Notes: a model not told the origin generated them from the sequence alone. Positions 41,902 to 52,621 are shown, numbered from the stretch's first letter. The stretch: DNA of 64,000 bases from Brevibacterium sp. CCUG 69071 (GCF_021023135.1 NZ_PGFV01000002.1:744001-808000); one strand, 5' to 3'. Made by a program: numbers and translations.

Positions 41902-43788
41902 ATGGCCCTGCGCATGTCGTCCCTGTTCGTGCGAACCCAGAAGGAGGACCCGGTCGGCGCCGAGGTGGCCAGCCACAAGCTGCTGCACCGCGCCGGTTAC
42001 ATCCGCAGGTCGGCACCGGGGATCTACACATGGCTGCCGCTGGGCTTGGCCGTGCTCGGCAAGATCGAGACCATCGTCCGTGACGAGATGGCCCGCGCCG
42101 GTTCGCAGGAGGTCCACTTCCCCGGACTGCTGCCCGCCGATCCGTACAAGACCTCCGGTCGCTGGGAGGCCTTCGGCCCCGACCTGTTCCACCTCAAGGA
42201 CCGCCGCGAGAACGACTACATCCTCGCCCCCACCCACGAAGAGGTCTTCACCCTCCTGGTCAAGGACCTCTACTCCTCGTACAAGGATCTGCCGCTCTCG
42301 ATCTACCAGATCCAGACGAAGTACCGCGATGAGGCCCGCCCGCGGGCCGGGCTGCTCCGCGGCCGCGAGTTCATCATGAAGGACGCGTATTCCTTCGATA
42401 TCGACGACGCGGGGCTCGATGCCTCCTACGAGGCGATGCGCGTGGCCTATCTGCGCGCCTTCGCCCGCCTCGGCCTGCCCTGCCTGCCTGTCAAGGCGAC
42501 CCCGGGCGCGATGGGCGGCTCCGGCACCGAGGAGTTCATCTACCCCTCCGAGGTCGGCGAGGACACCTTCGTGCGCTCGCCGGGCGGATACGCCGCCAAC
42601 GTCGAGGCCGTGACCTCGATCGTCCCCGAGGCGATCCCGTACGAGAACTCCCCAGCTGCCCATGTCGAAGACACCCCGGACACCCCGACGATCGAGACCC
42701 TCGTGGCCGCCGCGAACGCGAACCACCCGCGGGAGGACCGTGCCTGGACCGCGGCGGACACGCTGAAGAACGTGGTCTGCGCCGTCACCCACCCCGACGG
42801 TACCCGCGAGATCATCGTCATCGGACTGCCCGGCGACCGCGCAGTCGATCTCGACCGCGCCGCCGGAACCGGCATGCTCGGCGCCGGGGAAGTCGACCTC
42901 GAGGCCGCCACTGCCGAGGACCTCGCCGCCCAACCGGAGCTCGTCAAGGGCTACATCGGGCCCGGCAACGACCTCGAGCACCCGGTGCTCGGACTCGAGG
43001 CGCCCTCGAAGATCCGCTACCTCCTCGACCCGCGCGTCGTCGACGGCACCCGCTGGATCACCGGAGCCAACGAACCCGGCCGCCACGTCTTCGACCTCGT
43101 CGCCGGCCGCGATTTCACCGCCGACGGCACCATCGAAGCCGCCGAGGTGGTCCTCGGCGATCCCGCACCCGACGGTTCGGGACCGCTGGAGCTGGCCCGC
43201 GGCGTGGAGATCGGTCAGATCTTCAAGCTCGGCCGCAAGTACGCCGAGGCCCTCGACCTCAAGGTCCTCGACCAGAACGGCAAGGCCGCGACCGTGACCA
43301 TGGGCTCCTACGGCCTCGGCGTCACCCGCGTCATGGCCTGCATCGCCGAGGAATTCCACAGCGACGACGGGCTGCTCTGGCCCCAGCACCTGGCCCCGGC
43401 CGACGTCCACGTCATCGTCGCCGGCAAGGGCGAGGAGATCGCGGCGGCCGGTGAGAAGCTCACCGCCGACCTCGAGGCCGAGGGCGTGAGCGTCCTCCTC
43501 GACGACCGCAACAAGGTCTCGCCCGGCTTCAAGTTCGCCGATGCCGAGCTCATCGGCATCCCCACGGTCATCGTCGTCGGCCGCGGGGTCGCCGACGGTG
43601 TGCTCGAGGTCCGCAATCGCCTGGCCGATGAGAAGCAGGAGCTTCCCCTCGCCGAGGTGGTCCCGACCACCGTGGAACGGGTCCGTCAGGCCTACGCACA
43701 GGCCGGTGCCGCCGCGGATGCCGCGGTCGCCGCCGACGCTGCTGCCGGTACGGCTGCCGACGGCACGGTCGAGACTCTCGCCGACTGA
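41902..43788 (+). CDS. proS: Prolyl-tRNA synthetase
   Basis: This 628-residue class II synthetase charges tRNA-Pro. It has [11 protein letters not shown], motif 2 [20 protein letters not shown], an editing (INS/YbaK-like) domain between motifs 2 and 3 (about residues 235-420), motif 3 [12 protein letters not shown], and the anticodon-binding domain from about 490. This is the long bacterial type with trans-site editing of Ala-tRNA-Pro. A short Ala-rich tail ends the protein. GAGGAGAAA precedes the ATG. Confidence 0.97.
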   Translation: MALRMSSLFVRTQKEDPVGAEVASHKLLHRAGYIRRSAPGIYTWLPLGLAVLGKIETIVRDEMARAGSQEVHFPGLLPADPYKTSGRWEAFGPDLFHLKDRRENDYILAPTHEEVFTLLVKDLYSSYKDLPLSIYQIQTKYRDEARPRAGLLRGREFIMKDAYSFDIDDAGLDASYEAMRVAYLRAFARLGLPCLPVKATPGAMGGSGTEEFIYPSEVGEDTFVRSPGGYAANVEAVTSIVPEAIPYENSPAAHVEDTPDTPTIETLVAAANANHPREDRAWTAADTLKNVVCAVTHPDGTREIIVIGLPGDRAVDLDRAAGTGMLGAGEVDLEAATAEDLAAQPELVKGYIGPGNDLEHPVLGLEAPSKIRYLLDPRVVDGTRWITGANEPGRHVFDLVAGRDFTADGTIEAAEVVLGDPAPDGSGPLELARGVEIGQIFKLGRKYAEALDLKVLDQNGKAATVTMGSYGLGVTRVMACIAEEFHSDDGLLWPQHLAPADVHVIVAGKGEEIAAAGEKLTADLEAEGVSVLLDDRNKVSPGFKFADAELIGIPTVIVVGRGVADGVLEVRNRLADEKQELPLAEVVPTTVERVRQAYAQAGAAADAAVAADAAAGTAADGTVETLAD

Positions 43789-43798
43789 GTCACCAGAG

Positions 43799-44608
43799 GT
43801 GTTCGAGACACTCGCCGGCGGCATCGATGTCACCCTCACCATGCTCCTGTGGCTGCTCGCCGCAGGGGTGCTGGCCGGGTGGATCGATGCCGTCGTCGGC
43901 GGTGGGGGACTGATCCAGCTGCCCGCACTGCTGCTCGTGCCGGGGATGAGCCCGGTGCAGGCGGTGGCGACGAACAAGGTGGGCTCGATCGCGGGCACGA
44001 CCGCCTCGGCGGTGACCTATCTGCGCAAGATCACTCCGGACAGGTCGGCGACGATCCCGGCCGCGGCCACCGCATTTATAGGCGCGATGCTCGGGGCGAA
44101 GCTCGCCACCTACATCCCCGGTGAGCTGTTCACCCCGATCATCCTCTTGGCGCTCATCGGGGTGGGCCTGTTCACGGTCCTCAACCCCAGCCTCGGCGCG
44201 GATGTCACCCTGCGCTTCGGGGAGACCTCGAAACGCCACCACGGACTGTCCTGGCTGATCGGCTTCACGATCGGCGTCTACGACGGGGTGCTCGGCCCGG
44301 GCACGGGATCGTTCCTCGTCATCGCCTTCGTCTCGATCATCGGCTTCTCGTTCCTGCAGGCCTCGGCTACGGCGAAGGTGATCAACTGGGCGACGAACTT
44401 CGGGGCGCTGGTCTACTTCATCCCCGACGGGCAGGTGGTGTGGCTGCTCGGCCTCGTCGTGGCCGCAGGCAATGTGCTCGGCGGGATCTTCGGTGCCCGG
44501 ACCGCGCTGAAGCGGGGATCGGGCTTCGTCCGCGTCGTCTTCGTCGTCGTGGTCTCCGCGCTCATCCTCAAACTCGGCTTTGACATGATCTCCGGCCTCA
44601 TCCACTAG
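43799..44608 (+). CDS. TauE/SafE (TSUP) family membrane permease
   Basis: This protein of about 269 residues has seven to eight transmembrane helices and the duplicated TSUP pattern: GWIDAVVGGGGLIQLPALL, ATNKVGSIAGTTASAV in the first half, GVYDGVLGPGTGSFL and ASATAKVINWATNFGAL in the second. The family exports sulfite, sulfoacetate or related organosulfur anions; the substrate here is unknown. GTG at 43799 is 11 bp after the proS stop, suggesting co-transcription; ATG at 43841 is an alternative start. Confidence 0.9.
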   Translation: MFETLAGGIDVTLTMLLWLLAAGVLAGWIDAVVGGGGLIQLPALLLVPGMSPVQAVATNKVGSIAGTTASAVTYLRKITPDRSATIPAAATAFIGAMLGAKLATYIPGELFTPIILLALIGVGLFTVLNPSLGADVTLRFGETSKRHHGLSWLIGFTIGVYDGVLGPGTGSFLVIAFVSIIGFSFLQASATAKVINWATNFGALVYFIPDGQVVWLLGLVVAAGNVLGGIFGARTALKRGSGFVRVVFVVVVSALILKLGFDMISGLIH

Positions 44609-44680
44609 CCCCACAACTACCTGGCGGGGGCCCAGCAACGTGGCGCCACGTTGCTGGGCCCCCGCCAGGTAGTTGTGGGG
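44609..44680. repeat. 72-bp perfect palindrome, family A copy 1
   Basis: Left arm 44609-44644 and right arm 44645-44680 are exact reverse complements with no loop. Motifs inside include ACTACCTGGCGG, GCCCAGCAAC and the centre GTGGCGCCAC. It begins one base after a stop codon and ends 7 bp before the stop of the converging gene. It is probably a bidirectional terminator, but is far longer than one needs to be, and a related copy lies at 61908-61979. Confidence 0.93.
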
Positions 44681-44687
44681 AGGGTGG

Positions 44688-45707
44688 TCAGCCGATGGGT
44701 TTGAGAGCGTGGGCGTTGACGCCGGCGACATCGGCGCCCGAGAGTGCGCGGGCCACCCACAGCGAACGCGCCGCATCGGCCAGGGAGGCCGTCGATCCGC
44801 CGCTGGCCGCCCGCAGGTACCAAAACATGTTCGTGATCTCCCTGGCCACCGCCGCACCCATCCCGTACTGCGGGTCGATGCCCGCGCACAGGGCCAGGTC
44901 CGTGGCGAAGCCGCGCAGCCAGGCCGCCTGCGCCTGCGGATGATCGGAGGGGATTTCGGCGAGGCGGTTCCACAGCACCGGAGCCAGCGTGTAGGCGGTC
45001 GGTCCGGCCAGCGGCTGCGGGTCGATGGCCTTCCAGGTCGAGATCCCGGCGGCGTCGGGGTTGCCGGCGAGGATGTTGTAGTAGTGGAGATCGGCGTGGA
45101 TGAGCCAGTTCTCGTCCGAGGTCGCCAGGGTCTGCATCCAGTTCCGGGCGAAGGACAGCAGCAGCGCATCACCCTGGCCGGTCTCCGACCAGCCGGTGAG
45201 CAGGCTCGCGTCCTGATCGAAGGTGGTCAACCACCCGGCGACGAGGTCCTGGACCCGCATGAACTCCGCATCCGCGGGAATCTCGAGCGAACGCTGCAAC
45301 GCACCCCACACGGGCGGCACATCGGCCAGGGGCAGAACGGAGAGGTTGTCCTTCGTCCGCAGCCGTTCCTGCAGGGTCACCCGGAAACTGTGGTCGTCAC
45401 GGATGACGCGGACGGCACCGTGGCCGTTCCACATCTTCAGCGCCCGCAGGGCCTGGGCATGGGCGGCGGTATGCGCCGAGGTGGGAGCCGCGAACCGCAG
45501 CACACCCTGATAGTTCTCCTGGGTGAGGACGGGAATGACGAGGCTCTCGCAGCCGGCCCAGGGCGACCCGGGTACCTCGTCGAAGCGCAGCTTCCATCGG
45601 TCGAGGAGTTCGTTGGCCATGAAGTCGAGCGCGGCGATCCAGGAGCTGGTGCGGAACTCGCCGATGATGTCGCGGGTCGAGCGGTAGAGGACTGGCGGCA
45701 CCTTCAC
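44688..45707 (-). CDS. Aminoglycoside/hydroxyurea-type phosphotransferase family kinase
   Basis: This 339-residue protein belongs to the APH(6)/hydroxyurea kinase family. The catalytic loop is WLIHADLHYYNILAG, with HxDxxxxN, and the metal-binding Asp is in WKAIDPQPLAGP. NYQGVLRFAAP marks the N-lobe. Members phosphorylate streptomycin or small metabolites; resistance is not implied without evidence, and chromosomal copies such as this may have other substrates. It overlaps the upstream DUF4439 gene by 4 bp. Confidence 0.88.
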   Translation of the reverse strand: MKVPPVLYRSTRDIIGEFRTSSWIAALDFMANELLDRWKLRFDEVPGSPWAGCESLVIPVLTQENYQGVLRFAAPTSAHTAAHAQALRALKMWNGHGAVRVIRDDHSFRVTLQERLRTKDNLSVLPLADVPPVWGALQRSLEIPADAEFMRVQDLVAGWLTTFDQDASLLTGWSETGQGDALLLSFARNWMQTLATSDENWLIHADLHYYNILAGNPDAAGISTWKAIDPQPLAGPTAYTLAPVLWNRLAEIPSDHPQAQAAWLRGFATDLALCAGIDPQYGMGAAVAREITNMFWYLRAASGGSTASLADAARSLWVARALSGADVAGVNAHALKPIG

Positions 45708-46675
45708 TGGTGGGCCTCCGCCTCGCCGGAGTCGCCGGAATAGTCATAGCGCAGAGGCTGGGGGTCGGCGAAGATCGTGCGAGCTCGGGCCGATTCCCAC
45801 AGCCGCAGGATCCCTGCCGTCTCGGTCTGCAGCCACGGCAGGATGGCCGCGGCGAGGGCGTCCTCGAGATTGAGAGCGAGTTCTCTGGCGCTGGCGGCAT
45901 CGGTGGGGCTGGGGTCGAGCTTCCACGCCGAGGCGTTGGGATCGGCGTTCTTCTCGCCGAGGTTCTCGAGCATCTCCCCGGACAGGGAGCCGAGGGAATC
46001 GAGCCGGTCGATCGCGTCCCTGCGTTCGGCCGATTTCGTCTCGAAGTGCACAGCCAGGCGCTCATATCCGTAGGCCGCTGCCCGGGCCTGATTGAGGATC
46101 GCGTTGTAGGCATCCTGGCTGTCCGTGTCTCCGTCATTCCCGGCGGCGTCGGCCCCGTCGGCGGATTCGGTGCTCTCGGTCTGCGCATCCCCGTCGTCGG
46201 CGTCCTTGCGGCCTTGGCGGATGAGCTCCTCGGCGGCGCCGATGAGCTCGGGCTTCTTCGTCCCGGCCGTCAGGCTCAGGCCCGTGGCGACATCGGAAAG
46301 CACGGGGATCAGAGCCGAGTCGAGCTGGGAGGATGCCTCGAACACGGACTGGGAGACCACCTCGGCGGCCTCGATGAAGCTGCGCGGATCCTCTGTCGGG
46401 GGCGGTTCGGTGGCCAGTTCGCTCGGCGGCGCCCATTCTGCTCCGATGGCGTCCCGGAACTTCTGCAGATCCTCACCGGCGGTCTCGGGATCGCCGTCGC
46501 CGGGAGTGGTGGCGGCGAGGATGCGGGCGATACGATTGCGCAGCTGCTCGGTGGCGTCGAGCGTGGGAACCTCAGGCTCGGAATCGAGCCGCAGACCGCA
46601 TCCTGAGAGCAGGCCCAGACTCACTCCGCTGGCGCCGAACAGGAGAAGGCTGCGGCGGCTGAGGGGAGAACGCAT
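45704..46675 (-). CDS. DUF4439 lipoprotein with twin-arginine signal
   Basis: This 323-residue protein begins with LSRRSLLLFG, a twin-arginine-like motif, then a hydrophobic stretch ending in the lipobox LLSGC, so it is predicted to be lipid-anchored outside the membrane. The C-terminal half (QDAYNAILNQARAAAYGYE onward) resembles the ferritin-like DUF4439 found downstream of such kinases in actinobacteria. A Glu/Asp/Ala-rich linker lies near residues 150-190. Its function is unknown. Confidence 0.85.
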   Translation of the reverse strand: MRSPLSRRSLLLFGASGVSLGLLSGCGLRLDSEPEVPTLDATEQLRNRIARILAATTPGDGDPETAGEDLQKFRDAIGAEWAPPSELATEPPPTEDPRSFIEAAEVVSQSVFEASSQLDSALIPVLSDVATGLSLTAGTKKPELIGAAEELIRQGRKDADDGDAQTESTESADGADAAGNDGDTDSQDAYNAILNQARAAAYGYERLAVHFETKSAERRDAIDRLDSLGSLSGEMLENLGEKNADPNASAWKLDPSPTDAASARELALNLEDALAAAILPWLQTETAGILRLWESARARTIFADPQPLRYDYSGDSGEAEAHQ

Positions 46676-46909
46676 AGGCCAATCGTAGCGGATTCGCCGA
46701 CCCCCGATCGGGCCGCACCCGAGACCGCGACGACCGCTGTGACCACGCCCCGGAACGGCCGGGTGCCTACCTTCGGACGGGGCCGTCCCTTAGGGTGGGG
46801 ACAAAGCAGATCGCTGCGGCACCCGCAGGCGCCGCCGACCGGGTCGGCCCGGCATCTCACCGCTGACCACCGCCGGGCTCGCACCCGCGGCACACGAGAA
46901 GGAGGACAC

Positions 46910-47374
46910 ATGGACGAGGACGTCGACCGGATCAAGGAGCTGCTGCGCGGCCCCCTCGAGGAGGCCGGCTACCACCTCGAATCCGTCAAGGCGGTCGCCG
47001 CCGGACCGCGCCGCACGCTCACGGTCATCGTCGACCTCGACGAGTCGAGCACCGAGGCGATGTCGATGGAGAGGATCGCCGAGTCCTCGAAGATCGTCGG
47101 TGCCGCCCTCGACGAGGTCGAGATCTTCCGCGACAAGCCCTACCAGCTCGAAGTCACCAGCCCGGGAGCGACCCGGAAGCTCGAGATCCCCCGCCATTTC
47201 AAACGCGTGATCGGCCGTCGACTGGAGATCACGACGAAGAAGGACACCTTCAAACTCGACCTCGCCGAGGTGGGGGAGAGGTCGATCACGGGCACCGATC
47301 CCGCTCTCAACGAGGAGCGCACGGTCTCCCTCGACGACATCTCCAAGGCGCAGGTGGAGCTGAAGTTCCGCTGA
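46910..47374 (+). CDS. rimP: Ribosome maturation factor RimP
   Basis: This 154-residue protein helps early 30S assembly. LLRGPLEEAGYHLESVKAV, VIVDLDESSTEAMSMERIAE and YQLEVTSPGATRKLEIPRHF (the family hallmark, with PG) are visible, followed by the SH3-like C-terminal domain. The ATG at 46910 follows AGAAGGAGG. It heads the rimP-nusA-ylxR-infB-rbfA cluster. Confidence 0.95.
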   Translation: MDEDVDRIKELLRGPLEEAGYHLESVKAVAAGPRRTLTVIVDLDESSTEAMSMERIAESSKIVGAALDEVEIFRDKPYQLEVTSPGATRKLEIPRHFKRVIGRRLEITTKKDTFKLDLAEVGERSITGTDPALNEERTVSLDDISKAQVELKFR

Positions 47375-47419
47375 TCCGACTGAGGATCGGCTGAGCGAGT
47401 GCAGGCGTAATCTGGGTTA

Positions 47420-47425
47420 GACTGT
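47420..47425 (+). promoter_or_regulatory. -10 box TAGACT for nusA
   Basis: TAGACT lies 63 bp before the nusA ATG in the 114-bp gap after rimP. Confidence 0.45.
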
Positions 47426-47488
47426 GACGCCTGCATAATCGAAGACAGACAATTCAATGCTCGAGGGAGCCGGAGAGGATAGGGGCCC

Positions 47489-48451
47489 ATGGATATCGAT
47501 CTCAATGTTCTGCGAGTCATCGAGCGTGAGCGGGAGATTCCGTTCGACACACTGATCGAGCTCATCGAACAGGCACTCTACCTGGCCTATCAGAAGACCG
47601 AAGGCGCCTGGCCCGATGCCCGCGCCGAGCTGGACCAGTCCAGCGGCGAGGTGCGCATCCTGGCCGTCGAGTTCGACAACGACGACAATCCGATCGGCGA
47701 ATTCGACGACACCCCCACCGGCTTCGGGCGCATCGCCGCCCAGACCGCCCGGCAGGTCATCCACCAGCGTCTGCGCGACGTCGAGGACGAGTCTGTGCTC
47801 GGCAGCTTCAAGGGCCGTGAGGGCGAGATCGTCTCCGGCACCATCCAGCAGGGTCGGGATCCGCAGATGGTCCAGGTCGACCTCGGCGATGTGGAGGCGG
47901 TGCTGCCCCCGCACGAGCAGGTTCCCGGCGAGGAGTACAAGCACGGCACCCGGCTGCGCGTCTACATCGCCGATGTGCACAAAGGTGCCAAGGGCACCTC
48001 GGTCACGGTCTCGCGCACCCACCCGAACCTCGTCCGCCGCCTCTTCGCCCATGAGGCTCCGGAGATCGCCGACGGCACCGTCGAGATCGTGTCTCTGGCC
48101 CGCGAGGCCGGTCATCGCACGAAGCTCGCAGTGCGCGCGACGAAGCCCGGCGTCAACGCGAAGGGCTCGTGCATCGGCGAACTCGGCTCGCGGGTGCGAG
48201 CGGTGATGAACGAACTCGGCCAGGAGAAGATCGACATCGTCGACTACTCCGATGACCCGGCGAAGTTCATCGCCCACGCGCTCTCCCCGGCCAAGGCCGG
48301 CAAGGTCGAGATCCTCGACGCAGCGGCGCAGGAGTCGCGCGTGATGGTGCCGAGGGACCAGCTGTCCCTGGCCATCGGCAAGGAGGGCCAGAACGCACGT
48401 CTGGCCGCGAAGCTCACCGGCTGGAAGATCGACATCATCGCCGGACAGTAG
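47489..48451 (+). CDS. nusA: Transcription termination/antitermination factor NusA
   Basis: This 320-residue factor modulates RNA polymerase pausing, termination and rRNA antitermination. It has the N-terminal polymerase-binding domain ([20 protein letters not shown]), an S1 domain around [16 protein letters not shown], and two KH domains with [14 protein letters not shown] and [19 protein letters not shown]. It lacks the C-terminal acidic repeats of E. coli NusA, as is normal in actinobacteria. Confidence 0.96.
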   Translation: MDIDLNVLRVIEREREIPFDTLIELIEQALYLAYQKTEGAWPDARAELDQSSGEVRILAVEFDNDDNPIGEFDDTPTGFGRIAAQTARQVIHQRLRDVEDESVLGSFKGREGEIVSGTIQQGRDPQMVQVDLGDVEAVLPPHEQVPGEEYKHGTRLRVYIADVHKGAKGTSVTVSRTHPNLVRRLFAHEAPEIADGTVEIVSLAREAGHRTKLAVRATKPGVNAKGSCIGELGSRVRAVMNELGQEKIDIVDYSDDPAKFIAHALSPAKAGKVEILDAAAQESRVMVPRDQLSLAIGKEGQNARLAAKLTGWKIDIIAGQ

Positions 48452-48519
48452 CGCATACCGCCGCCCCCGGCGTGATTCTCGACACCCGCCCCCTGGCAAG
48501 AGCCCATCGGCGAGTGATG

Positions 48520-48525
48520 TAGAAT
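48520..48525 (+). promoter_or_regulatory. -10 box TAGAAT for ylxR, near-leaderless
   Basis: TAGAAT ends 8 bp before the GTG of ylxR, so the mRNA would have almost no leader. Confidence 0.4.
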
Positions 48526-48533
48526 CATTCATT

Positions 48534-48809
48534 GTGAATGTCGGAAGTGCACCCCAACGGACGTGCATCGCCTGCAGACGCAAGGCCGACCGGGACGAAC
48601 TCACACGATTCGTGATCCGCCCTGGTCAGCACCCCGCCATCGTCCACGATGTGTCAGCGACACTGCCGGGACGGGGAGCGTGGGCGCATCCCGATGAGAC
48701 GTGCCTGACCAAGGCACTGACCACCGCTTCCTTCGCTCGAGCCTTTCGAACGAAGGTCACCGCCTCGGATCTGCCGAGGTTGGACGACGAACCCAACGAG
48801 AACGGGTGA
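48534..48809 (+). CDS. ylxR: YlxR (RnpM) family RNA-binding protein
   Basis: This 91-residue protein matches YlxR/DUF448, with [21 protein letters not shown] and [15 protein letters not shown]. The family binds RNase P RNA and modulates its activity in Bacillus. It lies between nusA and infB as usual. GTG is the start. Confidence 0.93.
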   Translation: MNVGSAPQRTCIACRRKADRDELTRFVIRPGQHPAIVHDVSATLPGRGAWAHPDETCLTKALTTASFARAFRTKVTASDLPRLDDEPNENG

Positions 48810-48867
48810 GCTAAGAATGGTTGACAACTTGTGAGTGTCGCACGATGACACCCAAACGGAATTCGAG

Positions 48868-48928
48868 AGAGCAGTGAAATGAGAACTGCTCTTCATTGAT
48901 GAGGTTCTTTCCTGACCGGGAAAGAACC
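48868..48928 (+). promoter_or_regulatory. Two hairpins in the infB leader
   Basis: AGAGCAGT (48868-48875) pairs with ACTGCTCT (48885-48892), and GGTTCTTTCC (48903-48912) with GGAAAGAACC (48919-48928). The second is immediately before the RBS ACAGGAGA. TTGACA at 48821 could be a -35 box for a promoter of infB, though the -10 is weak. Confidence 0.5.
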
Positions 48929-48942
48929 CGGACAGGAGAACT

Positions 48943-51882
48943 GTGGCAAAGCCCCGTGTCCATGAGCTCGCGAAAGAGCTCGGCACAACCAGTAAAATCG
49001 TCCTCGAGAAGCTCCAGGACATGGGCGAATTCGTTCGCTCGGCATCCTCGACACTCGAAGCACCCGTCGTCCGACGGGTGAAGGAAGCCTTCGCCGACTC
49101 CGCCCCTGCAGCGGGTGAGAAGTCCGGCGGCTCCGCATCGGCCAAGAAGCCCGCCGCCAAGTCGGCTGCCAAACCCGGTGCCCCCAAGCCCGGAGCGAAG
49201 CCCGCCGCTAAGCCGGGCGCCAAGCCCGGTGCAGCACAGTCCACGCCCGCCGAGGCGACCGGATCCGAGTCCTCGTCCGCGCCCAAGCCCGGTGCGAAGC
49301 CCGCACCGAAGCCGGCCGAACAGGCTCCCGCCGCCGAAGCAGCCGAACAGGCTCCCGCCGAGGCTGCAGAAGCCCCGGCCCAGGCCGAGGCTCCGACAAA
49401 GGCTCCCGCCGAGTCGAAGCCGAACCGTGCTGCCGCACCGAAGCCCGGTGCCGCCCCGAAGCCGGGTGCCGCGCCGAAACCCGGCAGCGCACCCAAGCCG
49501 GGTGGCCGTTCGGCCGCTCGCCCCGGCAACAACCCCTTCGCCCCCTCCCAGGGGATGCCGAAGCCCGGTCGCGGACCGAAGCCCGGCGGACGCCAGGGTG
49601 GTCAAGGCGGTCAGGGCGGCCAGGGCGCACGCCCCGGCAACAACCCGTTCGCGAACTCGCAGGGCATGCCCAAGCCGGGTCAGAAGCCCCGCGGCACCGG
49701 TGAGGAAGCCTCGGCAGGTCCGCGTCCGGCGCCGCGTCCGGGTGCTCCGCGCCCGAACCCGTCGATGATGAAGAACTCGGCCCTGAATAAGCCGGCCCCA
49801 GGACGCGGTCGCGGCGGCGGTCGCGGCAATGCCCCGGCCGGCGGCCCCGGCGGCGGAACACCCGGTGCTCCGGGCGCCCAGCCGGCAGGTCGTCGTGGCC
49901 CCGGCGGCGGTCCCGGCGGTCGTGGCTCCGGTCGCGGTCGCGGCAGCACCCAGGGTGCATTCGGCCGCGGCGGCGGTCCCCGTCAGAAGGGACGCAAGTC
50001 GAAGCGGGCCAAGCGCGCCGAGCTCGAGCAGATGCAGGCGCCGTCCGTCGGCGGTGTGACTGTTCCGCGCGGCAACGGCGACACCCCGCTGCGCCTGCGT
50101 CGCGGTTCCTCGCTGGCCGACTTCGCTGAGAAGATCAACACCGATCCGACGAACCTCGTCACGGTGCTCTTCCACCTCGGCGAGATGGCGACGATCACCC
50201 AGTCCCTCGACGAAGGTACCTTCGAGGTCCTCGGCGAGGAGCTCGGCTACAAGATCGAGATCGTCTCTCCCGAGGACGAAGACCGTGAGCTGCTCGAGAC
50301 CTTCGACATCGACCTCGACGCGGAAGCCGCGGACGAGGACGACGAGGATCTCGCTGCCCGCCCGCCGGTCGTCACCGTCATGGGTCACGTCGACCACGGT
50401 AAGACCAAGCTGCTCGACGCGATCCGCTCGGCCAACGTCGCCTCTCGTGAGGCCGGCGGCATCACCCAGCACATCGGCGCCTACCAGGCCGAAGTCGAAC
50501 ACGAGGGCCAGGATCGCAAGATCACCTTCCTCGACACCCCGGGTCACGAGGCGTTCACCGCCATGCGTGCCCGTGGTGCGAAGTCGACCGACCTCGCGAT
50601 CCTCGTGGTCGCCGCCGACGACGGTGTCATGCCCCAGACGGTTGAAGCTCTCAACCACGCTCAGGCGGCCGATGTGCCGATCGTCGTGGCTGTGAACAAG
50701 GTCGATAAGGAAGGCGCCAACCCGGCGAAGGTCATGCAGCAGCTGACCGAGTACAACCTCGTGGCCGAGGAATACGGCGGCGAGACCATGTTCGTCCCGA
50801 TCTCCGCGCTCAAGCGCGAAGGCATCGACGAACTGCTCGAGTCCGTGCTGCTGACCACCGATGCCGCTCTGGACCTGCGGGCCAACCCCGACAAGTCCGC
50901 TCGCGGCATTGCGATCGAGGCCAAGCTGGACAAGGGACGCGGTGCGGTTGCGACCGTGCTCGTCGAGTCCGGCACCCTGCGTCAGGGCGATGCCATCGTC
51001 TGCGGCACCGCCTACGGACGTGTGCGTGCGATGTTCGACGAGAACGGCAACATCGTCGACGAGGCGGGTCCGTCCCGTCCCGTCCAGGTGCTGGGTCTGT
51101 CCTCGGTTCCGCGCGCCGGTGATTCGTTCATCTCCACCGATGACGATCGCACGGCCCGTCAGATCGCTGAGAAGCGTGATGCCATCGAGCGCAACGCCGC
51201 TCAGGCTCGCGGTCGCAAGCGCATCAGCCTCGAGGACTTCACCAAGGCACTGGCCGAGGGCAAGGTCGACATGCTCAACCTCATCCTCAAGGGCGACGTG
51301 TCCGGTGCTGTCGAAGCACTCGAGGACTCGCTGCTCAAGATCGATGTGGGCGACGACGTCGACCTGCGCATCATCCACCGCGGCGTCGGTGCGATCACCG
51401 AGAACGACATCAACCTGGCGACGGTCGACAACGCGATCGTGCTCGGCTTCAACGTCCGTCCGGAAGCGAAGGCTCGCGACCTGGCCGACCGCGAAGGCGT
51501 CGATGTTCGGTACTACTCGGTCATCTACCAGGCGATCGACGATATCGAGAGCTCGCTCAAGGGCATGCTCAAGCCCGAATTCGAAGAGGTCCAGACAGGC
51601 ACCGCGGAGATCCGCGAGGTCTTCCGGTCCTCGAAGTTCGGCAACATCGCCGGTTCGATCGTCCGCAGCGGAACGATCACGAGGAACTCCGGCGCCCGCG
51701 TCACCCGCGACGGTGTCGTCATCGGCGACAACCTCAAGATCGAATCGCTGCGCCGGTTCAAGGATGATGCCACCGAGGTCCGCGACGGCTACGAGTGCGG
51801 TATCGGACTCGGCTCCTTCAACGATCTGCGCGAGGGCGACATCATCGAGACCTTCGAGATGCAGGAGAAGCCGCGCGACTGA
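48943..51882 (+). CDS. infB: Translation initiation factor IF-2
   Basis: This 979-residue GTPase brings initiator tRNA to the 30S subunit and joins subunits. The N-terminus has the IF2-N motif [19 protein letters not shown]. About 350 residues of Ala, Pro, Lys, Gly and Arg repeats ([13 protein letters not shown] units, then RGG-rich) follow. A second IF2-N-like helix region and the G domain with GHVDHGKT (about residue 482), DTPGHEA and NKVDKEG come next, and then domains II-IV. The long low-complexity linker is typical of actinobacteria. The start is GTG after CAGGAGAACT. Confidence 0.96.
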   Translation: MAKPRVHELAKELGTTSKIVLEKLQDMGEFVRSASSTLEAPVVRRVKEAFADSAPAAGEKSGGSASAKKPAAKSAAKPGAPKPGAKPAAKPGAKPGAAQSTPAEATGSESSSAPKPGAKPAPKPAEQAPAAEAAEQAPAEAAEAPAQAEAPTKAPAESKPNRAAAPKPGAAPKPGAAPKPGSAPKPGGRSAARPGNNPFAPSQGMPKPGRGPKPGGRQGGQGGQGGQGARPGNNPFANSQGMPKPGQKPRGTGEEASAGPRPAPRPGAPRPNPSMMKNSALNKPAPGRGRGGGRGNAPAGGPGGGTPGAPGAQPAGRRGPGGGPGGRGSGRGRGSTQGAFGRGGGPRQKGRKSKRAKRAELEQMQAPSVGGVTVPRGNGDTPLRLRRGSSLADFAEKINTDPTNLVTVLFHLGEMATITQSLDEGTFEVLGEELGYKIEIVSPEDEDRELLETFDIDLDAEAADEDDEDLAARPPVVTVMGHVDHGKTKLLDAIRSANVASREAGGITQHIGAYQAEVEHEGQDRKITFLDTPGHEAFTAMRARGAKSTDLAILVVAADDGVMPQTVEALNHAQAADVPIVVAVNKVDKEGANPAKVMQQLTEYNLVAEEYGGETMFVPISALKREGIDELLESVLLTTDAALDLRANPDKSARGIAIEAKLDKGRGAVATVLVESGTLRQGDAIVCGTAYGRVRAMFDENGNIVDEAGPSRPVQVLGLSSVPRAGDSFISTDDDRTARQIAEKRDAIERNAAQARGRKRISLEDFTKALAEGKVDMLNLILKGDVSGAVEALEDSLLKIDVGDDVDLRIIHRGVGAITENDINLATVDNAIVLGFNVRPEAKARDLADREGVDVRYYSVIYQAIDDIESSLKGMLKPEFEEVQTGTAEIREVFRSSKFGNIAGSIVRSGTITRNSGARVTRDGVVIGDNLKIESLRRFKDDATEVRDGYECGIGLGSFNDLREGDIIETFEMQEKPRD

Positions 51883-51933
51883 GAGTTGCAGGCTGATCCC
51901 AGATGATCGATCCCGCAGGGACCGATCATGACG

Positions 51934-51964
51934 AGAACCGGGCCCCCGAGTGGGGCCCGGTTCT
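51934..51964 (+). terminator. Hairpin after infB
   Basis: AGAACCGGGCCCC (51934-51946) pairs perfectly with GGGGCCCGGTTCT (51952-51964) around a five-base loop, and TTCTT ends the stem. It separates infB from rbfA. Confidence 0.8.
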
Positions 51965-52064
51965 TCGACTCCGGGAATATGAGAGAGAATGGCCGGAGCT
52001 CTCCGGCACCATCAGGCCCGGCACGACAACTGCGCGTGCCGCCACACATTACGAAGGACACACC

Positions 52065-52496
52065 ATGGCAGACCCCACCAGGGCACGCAAGATCGCCGAC
52101 CAGATCAAGGTCATCGTCGCCAGCACCATCGAACGACGCCTGAAGGACCCACGTCTCGGTTTCGTCACGGTCACCGATGTCCGCGTCACCGGCGACCTGC
52201 AGCACGCCTCGATCTTCTACACCGTCTACGGTGACGATCAGGACCTCGAAGCCACCGGCAAGGCACTCAACTCCGCCAAGGGATTCATCCGCTCCGAGGT
52301 CGGCAAGGGCCTGACGATCCGTTTGACCCCGAGCCTCGAATTCATCGCCGACGCCGTGCCGGAAGCCGCCGCCCACCTCGACGGACTCCTGGCCAAGGCC
52401 GCGGCCGACGACGCTCGCATCGCGAGCTTGGCCAAAGACGCGGCGCCCGCCGGCGACGAGGATCCCTACCGGAAGCCCGCTGCCGACGAAGAGTGA
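52065..52496 (+). CDS. rbfA: Ribosome-binding factor A
   Basis: This 143-residue cold-shock 30S maturation factor has a KH-like fold. It shows RARKIADQIKVIVASTIERR, DPRLGFVTVTDVRVTGDLQHA and the C-terminal RLTPSLEFIADAVPE, all family hallmarks. A short acidic tail follows. GAAGGA precedes the ATG. Confidence 0.95.
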   Translation: MADPTRARKIADQIKVIVASTIERRLKDPRLGFVTVTDVRVTGDLQHASIFYTVYGDDQDLEATGKALNSAKGFIRSEVGKGLTIRLTPSLEFIADAVPEAAAHLDGLLAKAAADDARIASLAKDAAPAGDEDPYRKPAADEE

Positions 52497-52584
52497 TCGC
52501 GGCGACACACGGCGGGGGAGTGACACACCACCCCGCTGCGGGGGAGTGCGCGCGATCTTCATCACGTGAGCAAAAAAAGTTCTC

Positions 52585-52621
52585 GTAACAGTTTTGTTAT
52601 CTTTGCCCGGTGTCGTAGACT
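52585..52621 (+). promoter_or_regulatory. Promoter with GTAACA dyad for the cell-wall peptidase gene
   Basis: TTTGTT (52593-52598) and TAGACT (52616-52621) are 17 bp apart. GTAACA (52585-52590) and TGTTAT (52595-52600) form a dyad overlapping the -35 box, and GTAACG recurs at 52629. GTAAC-type sites are known for the MtrA response regulator of cell-wall hydrolases in actinobacteria; the link here is inference. Confidence 0.5.

Noticed and set aside
44688-45707. Streptomycin resistance gene call
   Set aside because: The kinase motif supports only family membership. It is operonic with a lipoprotein and not on a mobile element.
48811-51378. 855-codon open frame antisense to infB, and similar long antisense frames over ffh (11909-14290) and smc (7133-8458)
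   Set aside because: High-GC codon bias opens the opposite frames. The translations are Gly/Arg/His/Asp-rich, have no family features, and run across terminators and real gene boundaries.
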